Below the pieces are notes generated by a model. That model had not been told where the DNA came from, ran no database searches, and saw only the letters and a list, made by a program, of their open reading frames with translations. Made by a program: the position numbers and the translations under genes. From assembly GCF_037101375.1 (NCBI RefSeq), contig NZ_AP029019.1:3634001-3698000 (forward strand): a DNA stretch of 64,000 nucleotides. The letters run 5' to 3'. The stretch is from Acidovorax sp. DW039. Its GTDB lineage: Bacteria; Pseudomonadota; Gammaproteobacteria; Burkholderiales; Burkholderiaceae_C. Positions 26,726 through 35,470 of the stretch are shown in pieces; the stretch's first letter is position 1, and every line of letters starts with the position of its first letter.

Positions 26726-27832
26726 ATGCACATGCGCTTATTCACCAGAACTCAGACTGCACAACCGCCCACAACATGGCTGTGGGCCGCGTCAGCGCTG
26801 CTGACCGCCACATTGGTAGCGTGCACCCAGTCGGCCCCAGACGGCACACCCACCGCCTCTGGCATGCAAAAGCATGCAGAAGTGACATCCGAGCCCGTCA
26901 CGGTGCAGGTGTGCGGCACGCCCGTCACCTACCCACGCGCCCCCGAGCGGGCCGTGACGCACGATGTCAACATCACCGAGATGCTGCTGTTTCTGGGCTT
27001 GCAAGACCGCTGGGTGGGCTACAGCGGCATACCCGCCCGCAAGGAAATGTGGACTCCCTACCAATCTTTGCTGGCCGCACGCCCCAACCTGTCGAGCCAA
27101 GGGATGAACCTGGAGGCGATGCTGGGCGTGTCGGCGGACTTTGTGTTTGCGGGATGGAACTATGGGTTTCGCCAAGGCCAGGTCACGCCCCAGGTTTTGC
27201 AGCAGCACGGCATGGCTTCGTATGTGCTCAGCGAGTCGTGCATCCGCGTGGGGCCGCGCCCCAGGGTGGGCATAGAGGACACCTTGGCTGACCTGCGCAA
27301 CCTGGCGAAGATCTTCCGCATCACCGCTAGGGCCGAGCCCCAGGTGCAGGCCCTGGAGCGAGATTTGCAGGATCTGCGTGCGCGCATGCAAGCCAAGCCA
27401 GCAGTGCAGGGGCGGCGAGGGCAGCAGGAGCCACAGGGGCCGACCCCGCGCCCTCGCGTGTTTGTGTACGACAGCGGGCAGGACATCCCCATGACCTCGG
27501 GCCGCTACGGCATGCCCCAGGCGCTGATTGAGGAGGCAGGCGGGCGCAACATTTTTGATGACATCGCCAGCAACTGGCCCCACGCCAACTGGGAAGACGT
27601 GGTGCAGCGCAACCCCGAATGGATTGTGGTGGTGGACTATGGCGAGCCCAGCGCACAGGGCAAGATCGAGTTCCTGCTGCGCAAGCCCGAACTGCAGACG
27701 GTGGACGCCGTGCGCCACCACCGCTTCATCACCCTGAGTTATGCCGAGGCCACGCCCAGCCCGCGCAACGTGGCTGCGGCCCGCACCCTGGCCAATGCAC
27801 TGCACCCCGAGCGCATGGCGGCGCCGCGTTGA
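26726..27832 (+). CDS. btuF: BtuF-like corrinoid-binding lipoprotein of ABC transporter
   Basis: The 368-residue periplasmic binding protein is of the helical-backbone (BtuF/FhuD) class. The signal peptide ends in a lipobox (LVAC, about Cys33), so it is probably lipid-anchored. Family features are the start of domain 1 (YPRAPERAVTHDVNITEMLLFLGL), a DRWVGYSG strand, and in domain 2 YGMPQALIEEAGGRNIF with NPEWIVVVD. A Gln/Pro/Arg-rich insert around residues 225-245 makes it longer than BtuF of E. coli (266). It is followed by permease and ATPase genes. I infer corrinoid binding from the riboswitch; sequence alone would also allow a siderophore. Confidence 0.82.
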   Translation: MHMRLFTRTQTAQPPTTWLWAASALLTATLVACTQSAPDGTPTASGMQKHAEVTSEPVTVQVCGTPVTYPRAPERAVTHDVNITEMLLFLGLQDRWVGYSGIPARKEMWTPYQSLLAARPNLSSQGMNLEAMLGVSADFVFAGWNYGFRQGQVTPQVLQQHGMASYVLSESCIRVGPRPRVGIEDTLADLRNLAKIFRITARAEPQVQALERDLQDLRARMQAKPAVQGRRGQQEPQGPTPRPRVFVYDSGQDIPMTSGRYGMPQALIEEAGGRNIFDDIASNWPHANWEDVVQRNPEWIVVVDYGEPSAQGKIEFLLRKPELQTVDAVRHHRFITLSYAEATPSPRNVAAARTLANALHPERMAAPR

Positions 27833-27837
27833 CCGCC

Positions 27838-28929
27838 ATGCCCCACACCCCTACCCACACCCGCATGCGCTCCACTGCCCTGCCCTGGCAATGGGCGGCA
27901 CTGGCTCTGGCATTGCTGGTGACCATGGTCATGGCCACCACCTGGGGCAGTGTGGACATTGCCCCGCGCACCGTGGCACAGATGGTCTGGCACCAGTGGC
28001 TCCAGGTCTGGGGCATGGATGCCGCAGACCCATCCCCCTGGTCTGCGCAGCATTTCCAGATTGTCTGGATGATCCGCCTGCCCCGGGTGCTGATGGCCGC
28101 GCTGGCCGGGGCCGCCCTGGCGCTGGTGGGCGTGGTCATGCAGGCCATGGTGCGCAACCCGATTGCCGACCCGTATCTGCTGGGCGTGTCCTCCGGGGCT
28201 TCGGTGGGGGCGGTGTCGGTGCTGGCGTTTGGCGCGGGGGCCTGGGCGGGCCTGTGGGCCATCAACCTGGCGGCCTTTGCCGGGGCCCTGGTGGCCACGC
28301 TGGTGGTGTACCGCATTGGCTGGACGGGCCAGCGCCTGCACATGACGCGACTGGTGCTGGGCGGCGTGGCCGTGGGCTATGTGCTGGCGGGGGTGACGAG
28401 CCTCATCACGCTCCTGTCGGCCCAGCGCGACCTGGCCAGCGCCGTGCTGAGCTGGACGCTGGGCAGCCTGGCGGGCACACAATGGAACGAGCTGCCCATC
28501 CCCTGTGCAGTGCTGCTGGCCAGCCTGGTGTGGCTGACGGGCCATGCGCGCGCCCTGAATGCTCTGATGACAGGCGACGAAACGGCGGGCACGCTGGGGG
28601 TGGAAACCCACAGGCTGCGCCGTATGCTGTTTGTGGTGCTGTCGCTGCTGACGGGCACGGTGGTGGCTGTCAGCGGCTGCATAGGCTTTGTGGGGCTGGT
28701 CATTCCGCATGGGGTGCGCCTGTGCGTGGGGCACGACCACCACAGGCTGCTGGTGCTGGCCCCCATGGCAGGGGCTGTGTTTCTGGTGCAGGTAGATCTG
28801 GTGGCGCGCACCGCGTTTGCACCCACCGAGCTGCCTGTGGGCGTGATCACGGCACTGATAGGTGGCCCGGTCTTCGTGTGGATGCTGGTGCGCGATGCAT
28901 CCAGGGGGTACACCCATGCTGCGCGCTGA
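27838..28929 (+). CDS. btuC: BtuC/FecCD-family ABC transporter permease
   Basis: The 363-residue inner-membrane permease has about ten membrane segments and the FecCD signatures RLPRVLMAALAGAALALVG, MQAMVRNPIADPYLLGVSSG, and the ATPase-coupling region GFVGLVIPHGVRL. FNxLxLGxxxAxxLG is represented by NALMTGDETAGTLGVE. The start MPHTPTHTRM lies 6 nt after the btuF-like stop codon. The end overlaps the ATPase gene by 14 nt. With its neighbours it forms a complete type II ABC importer, and the cobalamin riboswitch upstream suggests corrinoid as substrate. Confidence 0.88.
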   Translation: MPHTPTHTRMRSTALPWQWAALALALLVTMVMATTWGSVDIAPRTVAQMVWHQWLQVWGMDAADPSPWSAQHFQIVWMIRLPRVLMAALAGAALALVGVVMQAMVRNPIADPYLLGVSSGASVGAVSVLAFGAGAWAGLWAINLAAFAGALVATLVVYRIGWTGQRLHMTRLVLGGVAVGYVLAGVTSLITLLSAQRDLASAVLSWTLGSLAGTQWNELPIPCAVLLASLVWLTGHARALNALMTGDETAGTLGVETHRLRRMLFVVLSLLTGTVVAVSGCIGFVGLVIPHGVRLCVGHDHHRLLVLAPMAGAVFLVQVDLVARTAFAPTELPVGVITALIGGPVFVWMLVRDASRGYTHAAR

Positions 28930-29686
28930 GCACCTGCACTGGCAAACCCAAGGCCAGCACATCGTGCGGGATGTGAGCCTGCACCTGCAGCCCGGTGAAT
29001 GCCTGGGGCTGATTGGCCCCAACGGCAGCGGCAAGTCATCGCTGCTGCGGCTGCTGTACCGCGCACTGCAGCCCACGTCGGGCCACATGGCATTGCGTGG
29101 TAAGCCGGTGCAAGACCTCTCCGTCAGAGACTTTGCCCGCCAGGTGGCCGTGCTGGCACAAGACAGCCTGCTCGACCCGCACTGGTCTGTGCAGGAGTGC
29201 GTGATGATGGGCCGCATTCCCCACCAGCCGCGCTGGGCGGCCGACAGCCGCGAAGACCACGCCCAGGTACACCATGCGCTGGAGGCGGTGCACGCATTGC
29301 ATCTGGCCCACAGGGCTGTAGGCAGCCTCTCGGGTGGGGAGCGCCAGCGCGTGCTGCTGGCGCGGGCTCTGGCGCAGCAGCCCAGTGTGATCCTGCTGGA
29401 CGAGCCCACCAACCACCTGGACATACGGCACCAGTTTGAGCTGATGGGCCTGCTGCGCAAAACAGGCCTGAGCACCCTCGTGGCCCTGCACGACCTGAAC
29501 CTGGCGGCCCACTACTGCCACCGGCTGTATCTGCTGCAGTCAGGCACCGTCACCTGCCAAGGCAGCCCCGAAAACGTGCTGACCCCGCAGCGCATTCAGG
29601 ACGCATACGGGGTCAGGGCCCATGTGGGGCAGCACCCACACACGGGGCGGGTGCACATTGCCTTTATGCCGGAGGATGCGGCCTAG
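28916..29686 (+). CDS. btuD: BtuD/FecE-family ABC transporter ATPase
   Basis: The 256-residue ATP-binding subunit has Walker A IGPNGSGKSSLLRLL, a Q-loop in VAVLAQDS, the signature LSGGERQRVLLARAL, Walker B VILLDEPTNHLDI and the switch His in VALHDLNLA. Its order after the binding protein and permease and the 14-nt overlap with the permease gene show that it energises the same importer. The start ATG at 28916 gives MLRAEHLHW, which is typical of the subfamily. Transcription converges on the glycerophosphodiesterase gene 77 nt away; nothing recognisable lies between. Confidence 0.9.
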   Translation: MLRAEHLHWQTQGQHIVRDVSLHLQPGECLGLIGPNGSGKSSLLRLLYRALQPTSGHMALRGKPVQDLSVRDFARQVAVLAQDSLLDPHWSVQECVMMGRIPHQPRWAADSREDHAQVHHALEAVHALHLAHRAVGSLSGGERQRVLLARALAQQPSVILLDEPTNHLDIRHQFELMGLLRKTGLSTLVALHDLNLAAHYCHRLYLLQSGTVTCQGSPENVLTPQRIQDAYGVRAHVGQHPHTGRVHIAFMPEDAA

Positions 29687-29763
29687 AGCCTGTTTGCGAT
29701 CTCGCGAAGACCGCTGCACGATCCTCCTGGGAGAACATCAACAGGTTCTTGCCGATCTGTGGA

Positions 29764-30975
29764 CTATTGATCCCGAGCGGCCTTCGCTGTGTCAGAAAAG
29801 TCGCTGAACAAGCCATCCACACCCAGGTTGAAGAACAGCTTGTACTCGGCCTTGGGGTCGCCCTTAAAGTCCGAAGCCAGGCGCTTGGCCTCGTTACGGA
29901 AGGTGTAGGCGTGCACGAACAGGCCTGCGGCGTGGGCGTCCTTCACCACTGAAGTGGCGGGCATCATCACGCGGTCGCGCTCGTCGATCACGCCATCACC
30001 GTTCAGGTCGTCCGGCTTGCCATCCTTGTTGGCATCCACTTGCTTGGAAGGGATCAGGTATGGCTTCCAGGGGCCGATGCCATCAGCGTAGGTTTTGACT
30101 TCTTTCAGGCCTGCGGGGGTGAGCAGGCTGGCGAAGGTGCGCGAATCACCGGCCACGGCAAAGTCGTACGGCTTGTCGTAAGGGGCCGTCAGGTCCATGG
30201 TGCCATCGGCATTCACGTCGTTGGCGTCCACCAGTTGCACCAGGCGGATCTGCGTCTTGGTGCGCAGGTATTTGAGGTTGGACACCTCGAACGACTGCAC
30301 GATCACGGGCGAGGCCTTGGTGGTGTAGCCGTACTTGGCCAGGATGGTAAGCAGCCGGTCTTCCAGCGGCAGACCCAGGCGCGCGTGGTAGGTGGGGTGC
30401 TTGGTCTCAGGGTACACGCCTACGGTGCGACCGGCCTTGGCACCCGCCGACTTGGCCAGGTCCAGCACTTCTTCCAGCGTAGGAATCTGGTATTTGCCGT
30501 TGAACGACTGGTCGCGGTCTGCCATGGGCTGCACAGCGCGCAGGGTCTTGATCTCGGCCAGGGTGAAGTCCGAGGCAAACCAGCCCTCTTCTTCCACTCC
30601 GTCCACGACCTTCTTGGTCTTGCGGCTGGCGAACTCCGGGCGCTTGGACACATCGGTAGTGTTGGTGATGTTGGGCTCATGCCGCGCGATCAGCACACCG
30701 TCTTTGGTGGCCACCAGATCGGGCTCGATAAAGTCCGCGCCCAGATCCACAGCGCGTTGGTAACCCTCCAGCGTGTGCTCAGGCAGGTAGCCGCTGGCAC
30801 CCCGGTGGCCAATCACCAGGGGGGTGTCGCCGTTGAGCGTGGGGTAGCTGGGGCTGTCGCTGCCCCCACAGGCGGTCAGCGCCAAGGCTGCAGCCACGGC
30901 CAGTGCCGCAGGACGGAAGCCACGGGAAATGCCCCGGAATACCTCACGGGACGTGCGTTCGATGTCAGCGTGCAT
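29764..30975 (-). CDS. glpQ: Glycerophosphodiester phosphodiesterase (GlpQ-like lipoprotein with Ca-binding loops)
   Basis: The 403-residue exported enzyme hydrolyses glycerophosphodiesters to glycerol-3-phosphate and an alcohol. A signal peptide ends in the lipobox LTAC (Cys36). The GDPD active site is seen in [17 protein letters not shown] (His57 and Arg58), the metal-binding EPDL (Glu84, Asp86) and ARHEP (His99). Two EF-hand-like loops are inserted: [12 protein letters not shown] (250-261) and [19 protein letters not shown] (314-332), the second like a calcium-type dockerin or thrombospondin-3 repeat. The open frame extends far upstream, antisense to gdhA, but [10 protein letters not shown] is the start that gives a signal peptide. 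Confidence 0.92.
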   Translation of the reverse strand: MHADIERTSREVFRGISRGFRPAALAVAAALALTACGGSDSPSYPTLNGDTPLVIGHRGASGYLPEHTLEGYQRAVDLGADFIEPDLVATKDGVLIARHEPNITNTTDVSKRPEFASRKTKKVVDGVEEEGWFASDFTLAEIKTLRAVQPMADRDQSFNGKYQIPTLEEVLDLAKSAGAKAGRTVGVYPETKHPTYHARLGLPLEDRLLTILAKYGYTTKASPVIVQSFEVSNLKYLRTKTQIRLVQLVDANDVNADGTMDLTAPYDKPYDFAVAGDSRTFASLLTPAGLKEVKTYADGIGPWKPYLIPSKQVDANKDGKPDDLNGDGVIDERDRVMMPATSVVKDAHAAGLFVHAYTFRNEAKRLASDFKGDPKAEYKLFFNLGVDGLFSDFSDTAKAARDQ

Positions 30976-31100
30976 TGCGTTTCTCCTCTCGTTGTCTGTG
31001 ATCCCAGCGGCGCACTGTGAGCCTGCCTTGTGACGGCACCATGACACAACACCCGCCCTGTCATGTTCCGGACATACCCGCAGCCTCAGCACCTTAAGCA

Positions 31101-31212
31101 GCACCAAAACAGAGCAAAAACACCACTGCAAAGCACCAAAACAAGGCATAAACCCTTTCAATTCACCAATTCTGTGCATTACCTTATGACGGTTTGACAT
31201 AATTTGGTGCAC
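31101..31212 (+). promoter_or_regulatory. gdhA upstream region with repeated GCACCAAAAC half-sites
   Basis: The 279-bp AT-rich gap between glpQ and gdhA has GCACCAAAACA at 31101 and again at 31133 (32 bp apart, about three helical turns), TTCACCAATTCTGTGCA at 31162, and TTGGTGCAC near 31204. These resemble half-sites of the NtrC consensus TGCACC-N5-GGTGCA. A -24/-12 promoter was looked for and not found. A TTGACA hexamer lies at 31195. Confidence 0.35.
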
Positions 31213-31254
31213 AGCGCCTTGCCTGTTGTTTTGATGCAGAAAGCCTTTTTGGAC

Positions 31255-32598
31255 ATGAAATACGAATCCGTGGACAGCTTCCTCTCCCAGGTCTCCCTTC
31301 GTAACCCGGGCCAGCCCGAGTTTCTGCAAGCCGTGACAGAGGTAATGGAAAGCCTGTGGCCCTTCATCCAGAAGAACCCCCGCTACGCAGAGCACGGCCT
31401 GCTGGAGCGCCTGGTGGAGCCCGAGCGCACGGTGATGTTTCGCGTCTCGTGGGTAGACGACCACGGCAACGTGCAGGTGAACCGGGGCTACCGCATCCAG
31501 CACAGCATGGCGATTGGCCCCTACAAGGGCGGGCTGCGTTTTCACCCGTCGGTGAACCTGTCGGTGCTGAAGTTTTTGGCGTTTGAGCAGACCTTCAAGA
31601 ACGCGCTGACCACCCTGCCCATGGGCGGCGGCAAGGGCGGCAGCGACTTTGACCCCAAGGGCAAGAGCGCTGGCGAAGTGATGCGGTTTTGCCAGGCCTT
31701 TGTGACCGAGCTGTACCGCCACGTGGGCCCCGACACCGATGTGCCCGCTGGCGACATCGGCGTGGGCGGCCGCGAGGTGGGCTTCATGGCGGGCATGTAC
31801 AAAAAGCTGGCCAACAACGCGGCCAGCGTGTTCACCGGCAAGGGCCTGTCGTTTGGCGGCTCGCTGATCCGCCCCGAGGCCACGGGCTACGGCACCGTGT
31901 ACTTTGCGCAAGAAATGCTCAAAACCCGTGGCCGCTCGTTTGACGGGTTGCGCGTGTCGGTGTCTGGCTCGGGCAACGTGGCGCAGTACGCGGTGGAAAA
32001 GGCCATGCAACTGGGTGCCAAGGTGGTCACGGTGTCGGATTCGAGCGGCACCATCGTGGACGAAGACGGCTTCACCCCCGAGAAGCTGGCCATCCTGATG
32101 GACGTAAAGAACCACCACTATGGCCGTGTGAGCGACTACGCAGCGCGCACGGGCGTGAAGTTTGAAGCCGGTGTGCGCCCCTGGCATGTGAAGGTGGACG
32201 TGGCCCTGCCCTGCGCCACACAAAACGAGCTGGACGCCAACGACGCCGCTACCCTGATCCGCAACGGCGTGCTGTGCGTGGCCGAGGGTGCCAACATGCC
32301 CTCCACCATCGAAGCGGCCAAGGCCTTTGAAGCCGCAGGCGTGCTGTATGCGCCCGGCAAAGCCAGCAACGCAGGGGGAGTGGCCACCTCAGGCCTGGAG
32401 ATGAGCCAGAACTCGGCCCGCCTGTCGTGGCCGCGCGAAGAGGTGGACGCCCGCCTGCTGCAGATCATGCAAGGCATTCACACCGCCTGCCTGCGCTACG
32501 GCCAGCGCGCCGATGGCAGCGTGAGCTACATCGACGGCGCCAACGTGGCAGGCTTTGTGAAGGTGGCCGACGCCATGCTGGCCCAAGGCGTGGTGTAA
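31255..32598 (+). CDS. gdhA: NADP-type glutamate dehydrogenase
   Basis: The 447-residue hexameric enzyme converts 2-oxoglutarate and ammonia to glutamate; its length equals that of E. coli GdhA. The substrate-binding region is [20 protein letters not shown], the catalytic Lys lies in [18 protein letters not shown], and the dinucleotide-binding domain is [28 protein letters not shown] and [17 protein letters not shown] are further family signatures. The chosen start is [10 protein letters not shown]; an upstream in-frame ATG adds 10-17 unconserved residues. It is divergent from glpQ, and the upstream region has repeated half-sites that may reflect nitrogen control. Confidence 0.96.
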   Translation: MKYESVDSFLSQVSLRNPGQPEFLQAVTEVMESLWPFIQKNPRYAEHGLLERLVEPERTVMFRVSWVDDHGNVQVNRGYRIQHSMAIGPYKGGLRFHPSVNLSVLKFLAFEQTFKNALTTLPMGGGKGGSDFDPKGKSAGEVMRFCQAFVTELYRHVGPDTDVPAGDIGVGGREVGFMAGMYKKLANNAASVFTGKGLSFGGSLIRPEATGYGTVYFAQEMLKTRGRSFDGLRVSVSGSGNVAQYAVEKAMQLGAKVVTVSDSSGTIVDEDGFTPEKLAILMDVKNHHYGRVSDYAARTGVKFEAGVRPWHVKVDVALPCATQNELDANDAATLIRNGVLCVAEGANMPSTIEAAKAFEAAGVLYAPGKASNAGGVATSGLEMSQNSARLSWPREEVDARLLQIMQGIHTACLRYGQRADGSVSYIDGANVAGFVKVADAMLAQGVV

Positions 32599-32663
32599 AG
32601 CAGCGCACCATGGTGCAACCGCGCCGATGCGTGCCCAAGGGGTGCGTGCTGGGGACGCGCCTT

Positions 32664-32689
32664 GGCTTCGACGGGCTCAGCCCGATCGG
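32664..32689. repeat. 26-bp dispersed repeat, copy 1
   Basis: Matches GGCTTCGACRGRCTCAGCCC followed by GAWCSG. Other copies lie at 33093 and 48236. From memory, this element is scattered through intergenic regions of many betaproteobacteria. Confidence 0.75.
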
Positions 32690-32964
32690 AGGAGGGAAAT
32701 ACCACGCACAGGCCGCAGCACACCCGGGTCGAGCGCAGCGACGACCCGAGTGGCTGTTTGGCTGTTCAGCTCCCCAACCCCCTGCTGGCTGCGCCTGCGG
32801 TGGTGCGGTTGCGGGGTGAGCATGGGCGTCGAAGCGCCCATGCTTCGTCCTCTAGCTCGCCGGGGTTGTCCGAGCGGCGCTGCGCAGCAGCAAAGCGAGT
32901 TCCACGGCGCACCCCGCAACCACACCGCCGCAGGTTTGCCCCTTCGCAACGCGAAGGGGTCGCA

Positions 32965-33040
32965 GACTGGGGGTCGCCTTTTCTTTGCTTACTTTCTTTT
33001 GGCGAAGCAAAAGAAAGTGAGTCGCCCGCCGGGGCGACAA
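32965..33040. repeat. REP-like hairpin element
   Basis: ACTTTCTTTT (32991-33000), loop GGCGAAGC, AAAAGAAAGT (33009-33018), with outer GGTCGCC and GGGGCGAC arms. From memory, this is a frequent intergenic palindrome in Comamonadaceae and some gammaproteobacteria. Confidence 0.75.
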
Positions 33041-33092
33041 CCCGGCTCCCGCCCTGGGCACAGGCATGCTGCCAAATCAACGAGCAAGCCCA

Positions 33093-33118
33093 GGCTTCGA
33101 CAGGCTCAGCCCGAACGG
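33093..33118. repeat. 26-bp dispersed repeat, copy 2
   Basis: GGCTTCGACAGGCTCAGCCC followed by GAACGG; differs from copy 1 at two positions and from copy 3 at two positions. Confidence 0.8.
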
Positions 33119-33308
33119 CTGAGGAACGGATGATCGTGTGGGCCTCACCGATCAGGGGCCATCGGCATGCCGCACGCCCAACCCCGTTGAGCCCATTTTT
33201 TCATTTGGCCGACCGCAGCGATGCCAGTATGCTGGCTGGCAGTCAGCCGCCCGGGCCCCAAAACACCATCAAGGCCCCGGCGGTGCAACCCGTGGAGGAA
33301 CACAGCGC

Positions 33309-34442
33309 ATGGAAATCTTCAACTTCCTGAACCTCATGGTCGAAAAAGGTGGCTCAGACCTGTTCTTCAGCGTGGGCGCACCCGTCAACGTGAAAATCGA
33401 GGGCATCACCCACCCGCTCAAGATGCCTGCGCTGTTGCCTGGCCAGGTCAAGCAACTGGCCTACTCGATCATGAACGAACGCCAGATCAGCGAGTTCGAG
33501 GCCAAGCAGGAGATGAACCTGTCCATCTCGGCCGAAAACTTGGGGCGCTTTCGGGTGAACGTGTTTGTGCAGCGCGGCGAGACCGGCATGGTGGTGCGCT
33601 ACATCAAGAACAAGATCCCGCCCCTGGCCGCCCTGGGCCTGCCCCCGGTGCTGGAGAAGCTGGTCATGCTCAAGCGCGGGCTGGTGCTGGTGACGGGCGC
33701 GACGGGTTCGGGCAAGTCCACCACGCTGGCGTCCATGATCAACTTCCGCAACGAAAACACCACGGGCCACATCCTCACCATCGAAGACCCGCTGGAGTTT
33801 CTGCACTCGCACAGGCTCTCGGTGGTGGACCAGCGCGAGGTCGGCATCGACACGCAGTCGTACGAAGAGGCGCTCAAGAACGCGCTGCGTGAGGCCCCTG
33901 ACGTGATCATGATTGGCGAGATCCGCGACCGCAACACCATGAAGCAGGCCATTGCCTATGCCGAGACGGGGCACCTGTGCCTGTCGACCCTGCACGCCAA
34001 CAACGCCAACCAGGCCATGGAGCGGGTGATCAACTTCTTCCCGCAAGACGCACACCACCAGTTGTTGATGGACCTGAGCCTGAACCTGGCGGGCGTGGTG
34101 TCGCAGCGGCTCATTCCTGGCCTGCACGAAAAGCTGGTGCCCGCGGTGGAGGTGATGCTCACCTCGCCCTACATTGCCGACCTGATTGGCAAAGGCGAGT
34201 TCTCCGGCATCAAGGAGGCCATGAGCCACAGCACCGAATCGGGCATGTGCACCTTTGACCAGGCGCTGTACAAGCTCTACACCGAAGGCCGCATCTCTCT
34301 GGAAGAAGCCCTGCACAACGCGGATTCGCGCACCGACCTGGCCCTGCGCGTGCGGCTGGCAGCGGGCGTCAAGTCATCGGACGCCGGGGATTTGACGATT
34401 GAGCCCACGTCGCCCGAGCATCGGGCATCGCAGCACTTCTGA
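33309..34442 (+). CDS. pilU: Type IV pilus retraction ATPase PilU
   Basis: The 377-residue PilT/PilU-type secretion ATPase powers pilus retraction and twitching. Walker A is VTGATGSGKSTTLASM, the Asp box and Walker B region are ILTIEDPLEFLH and VIMIGEIRDRNTM, and the His box is LCLSTLHANNANQAMERV. The N-terminal MEIFNFLNLMVEKGGSDLFFSVG and the C-terminal extension past residue 345 favour PilU over PilT. A GGAGGAA ribosome-binding site precedes the ATG. pilT usually lies next to pilU but is not visible here; the gap upstream is full of repeats. Confidence 0.93.
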   Translation: MEIFNFLNLMVEKGGSDLFFSVGAPVNVKIEGITHPLKMPALLPGQVKQLAYSIMNERQISEFEAKQEMNLSISAENLGRFRVNVFVQRGETGMVVRYIKNKIPPLAALGLPPVLEKLVMLKRGLVLVTGATGSGKSTTLASMINFRNENTTGHILTIEDPLEFLHSHRLSVVDQREVGIDTQSYEEALKNALREAPDVIMIGEIRDRNTMKQAIAYAETGHLCLSTLHANNANQAMERVINFFPQDAHHQLLMDLSLNLAGVVSQRLIPGLHEKLVPAVEVMLTSPYIADLIGKGEFSGIKEAMSHSTESGMCTFDQALYKLYTEGRISLEEALHNADSRTDLALRVRLAAGVKSSDAGDLTIEPTSPEHRASQHF

Positions 34443-34543
34443 GCCCCGGGCCTGCACCTGAACATCTCCGCAGCGCCTTAATCCGTGCCTTACAAAGGTA
34501 ACAGGCCCGAACTTTTGCCCCGCTGGGGCAATCAGTCGTACCG

Positions 34544-35383
34544 ATGAAACGCACACCCCTTTTTGCCATGCTGGCCTTGGCCATGGCGGTCACGGCCGGA
34601 TGCTCCACCCTGGACGCCAAGCAGCGCGAATGGATTTTCCAGCCCAGCGACCGCAGCTGGGGCGGCGCACCGTCCACCGAAGGCATGCAGGATGTGTGGA
34701 TCGAGTTCCAGTCCGTCGCATCGGGCAAGCCCGAGCGGCTGCACGGCCTGTGGCTGCCCAGCGCACGCGACGACGCCCCCGTGCTGCTGTACCTGCACGG
34801 GGCGCGCTGGAACGTGGCGGGCTCCGCAGGCCGCATACGGCGCATGCAGGAACTGGGCTTTGCGGTGCTGGCCATCGACTACCGGGGCTTTGGCAAGAGC
34901 AGCGCAGGCCTTCCATCGGAAGCCACTGCAGCAGAAGACGCCCGCATGGCCTGGCAGTGGCTGGCAAAGGCCCACCCCGGCAAGCCGCGCTACATCTTCG
35001 GCCACTCGCTCGGGGGCGCAATTGCCATTGACCTCGCCCGCAGCGTGGAGGACGAACAGGGCACCATTGTTGAAGGCACTTTCACCAGCATTCCGGACGT
35101 GGTGAGTACCTTCCGCTGGGGCTGGCTGCCGGTGTCGCCTTTGATTACCCAGCGGTTCGAATCGGTGCAGAAAGTGGCGGGCATCGGTTCGCCCCTGCTG
35201 GTGGTGCACGGCAGCGAGGACAGCCTCATCCTGCCTGCCCTGGGCCGCAAACTGTTTGACGCGGCCCAGGAGCCCAAGCAGTTTGTGCTGGTGGAAGGCG
35301 GCTCGCACCACACCACCAATGCCATGGGTATGCAGCAATACCGGCAAGCCCTGGCCTCGCTCTTCAAATTGCAGGCGCCCTAG
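34544..35383 (+). CDS. Alpha/beta-hydrolase lipoprotein
   Basis: The 279-residue protein starts with a lipoprotein signal (MKRTPLFAMLALAMAVTAGC, Cys20 lipidated). The alpha/beta-hydrolase fold shows an oxyanion strand LLYLHGARW, DYRGFGKS, the nucleophile elbow FGHSLGGA with the catalytic Ser, an acid in HGSEDSLIL and the final His in GGSHHTTN. It resembles the serine-aminopeptidase/YfhR-type group (Hydrolase_4). The substrate is unknown; an envelope-located esterase is likely. It follows pilU by about 100 nt on the same strand and precedes a Bcr/CflA transporter. Confidence 0.88.
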   Translation: MKRTPLFAMLALAMAVTAGCSTLDAKQREWIFQPSDRSWGGAPSTEGMQDVWIEFQSVASGKPERLHGLWLPSARDDAPVLLYLHGARWNVAGSAGRIRRMQELGFAVLAIDYRGFGKSSAGLPSEATAAEDARMAWQWLAKAHPGKPRYIFGHSLGGAIAIDLARSVEDEQGTIVEGTFTSIPDVVSTFRWGWLPVSPLITQRFESVQKVAGIGSPLLVVHGSEDSLILPALGRKLFDAAQEPKQFVLVEGGSHHTTNAMGMQQYRQALASLFKLQAP

Positions 35384-35470
35384 TAACCTGTTCAAAGGCT
35401 CCTCAGGCGATCCACTCCTGCAGGTTTCCAGACTCGCGGGCTTTGCCCCATCTGGTACGCTCAGGCGCTT

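Larger units (their letters stand above)
32599..33308. other. 710-bp non-coding, repeat-rich gap
   Basis: No credible gene was found between gdhA and pilU; the open frames here are short, overlapping and low in conserved character. The gap holds two copies of a 26-bp repeat (32664-32689, 33093-33118), a REP-like hairpin (32965-33040), and short palindromes GCACCATGGTGC (32605-32616) and CCTTCGCaacGCGAAGG (32941-32957). Confidence 0.7.

Noticed and set aside
29687..29763. Suspected insertion-sequence remnant between the ATPase and glpQ genes
   Set aside because: The segment begins with GAGCCTGTTTGCGATC, which recalls IS ends, but no matching second end or transposase fragment was recognised.
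31195..31230. Sigma-54 promoter for gdhA
   Set aside because: TGG and TTGC elements are present, but the spacing between GG and GC is wrong for -24/-12.
30976..32223. Upstream extension of the glpQ frame across the gdhA region
   Set aside because: Antisense to gdhA; the signal peptide and lipobox fix the start at 30975.
32662..33330. A 222-codon frame across the gap before pilU
   Set aside because: It runs through REP-like and 26-bp repeats, has no conserved motif and overlaps other equally long frames.
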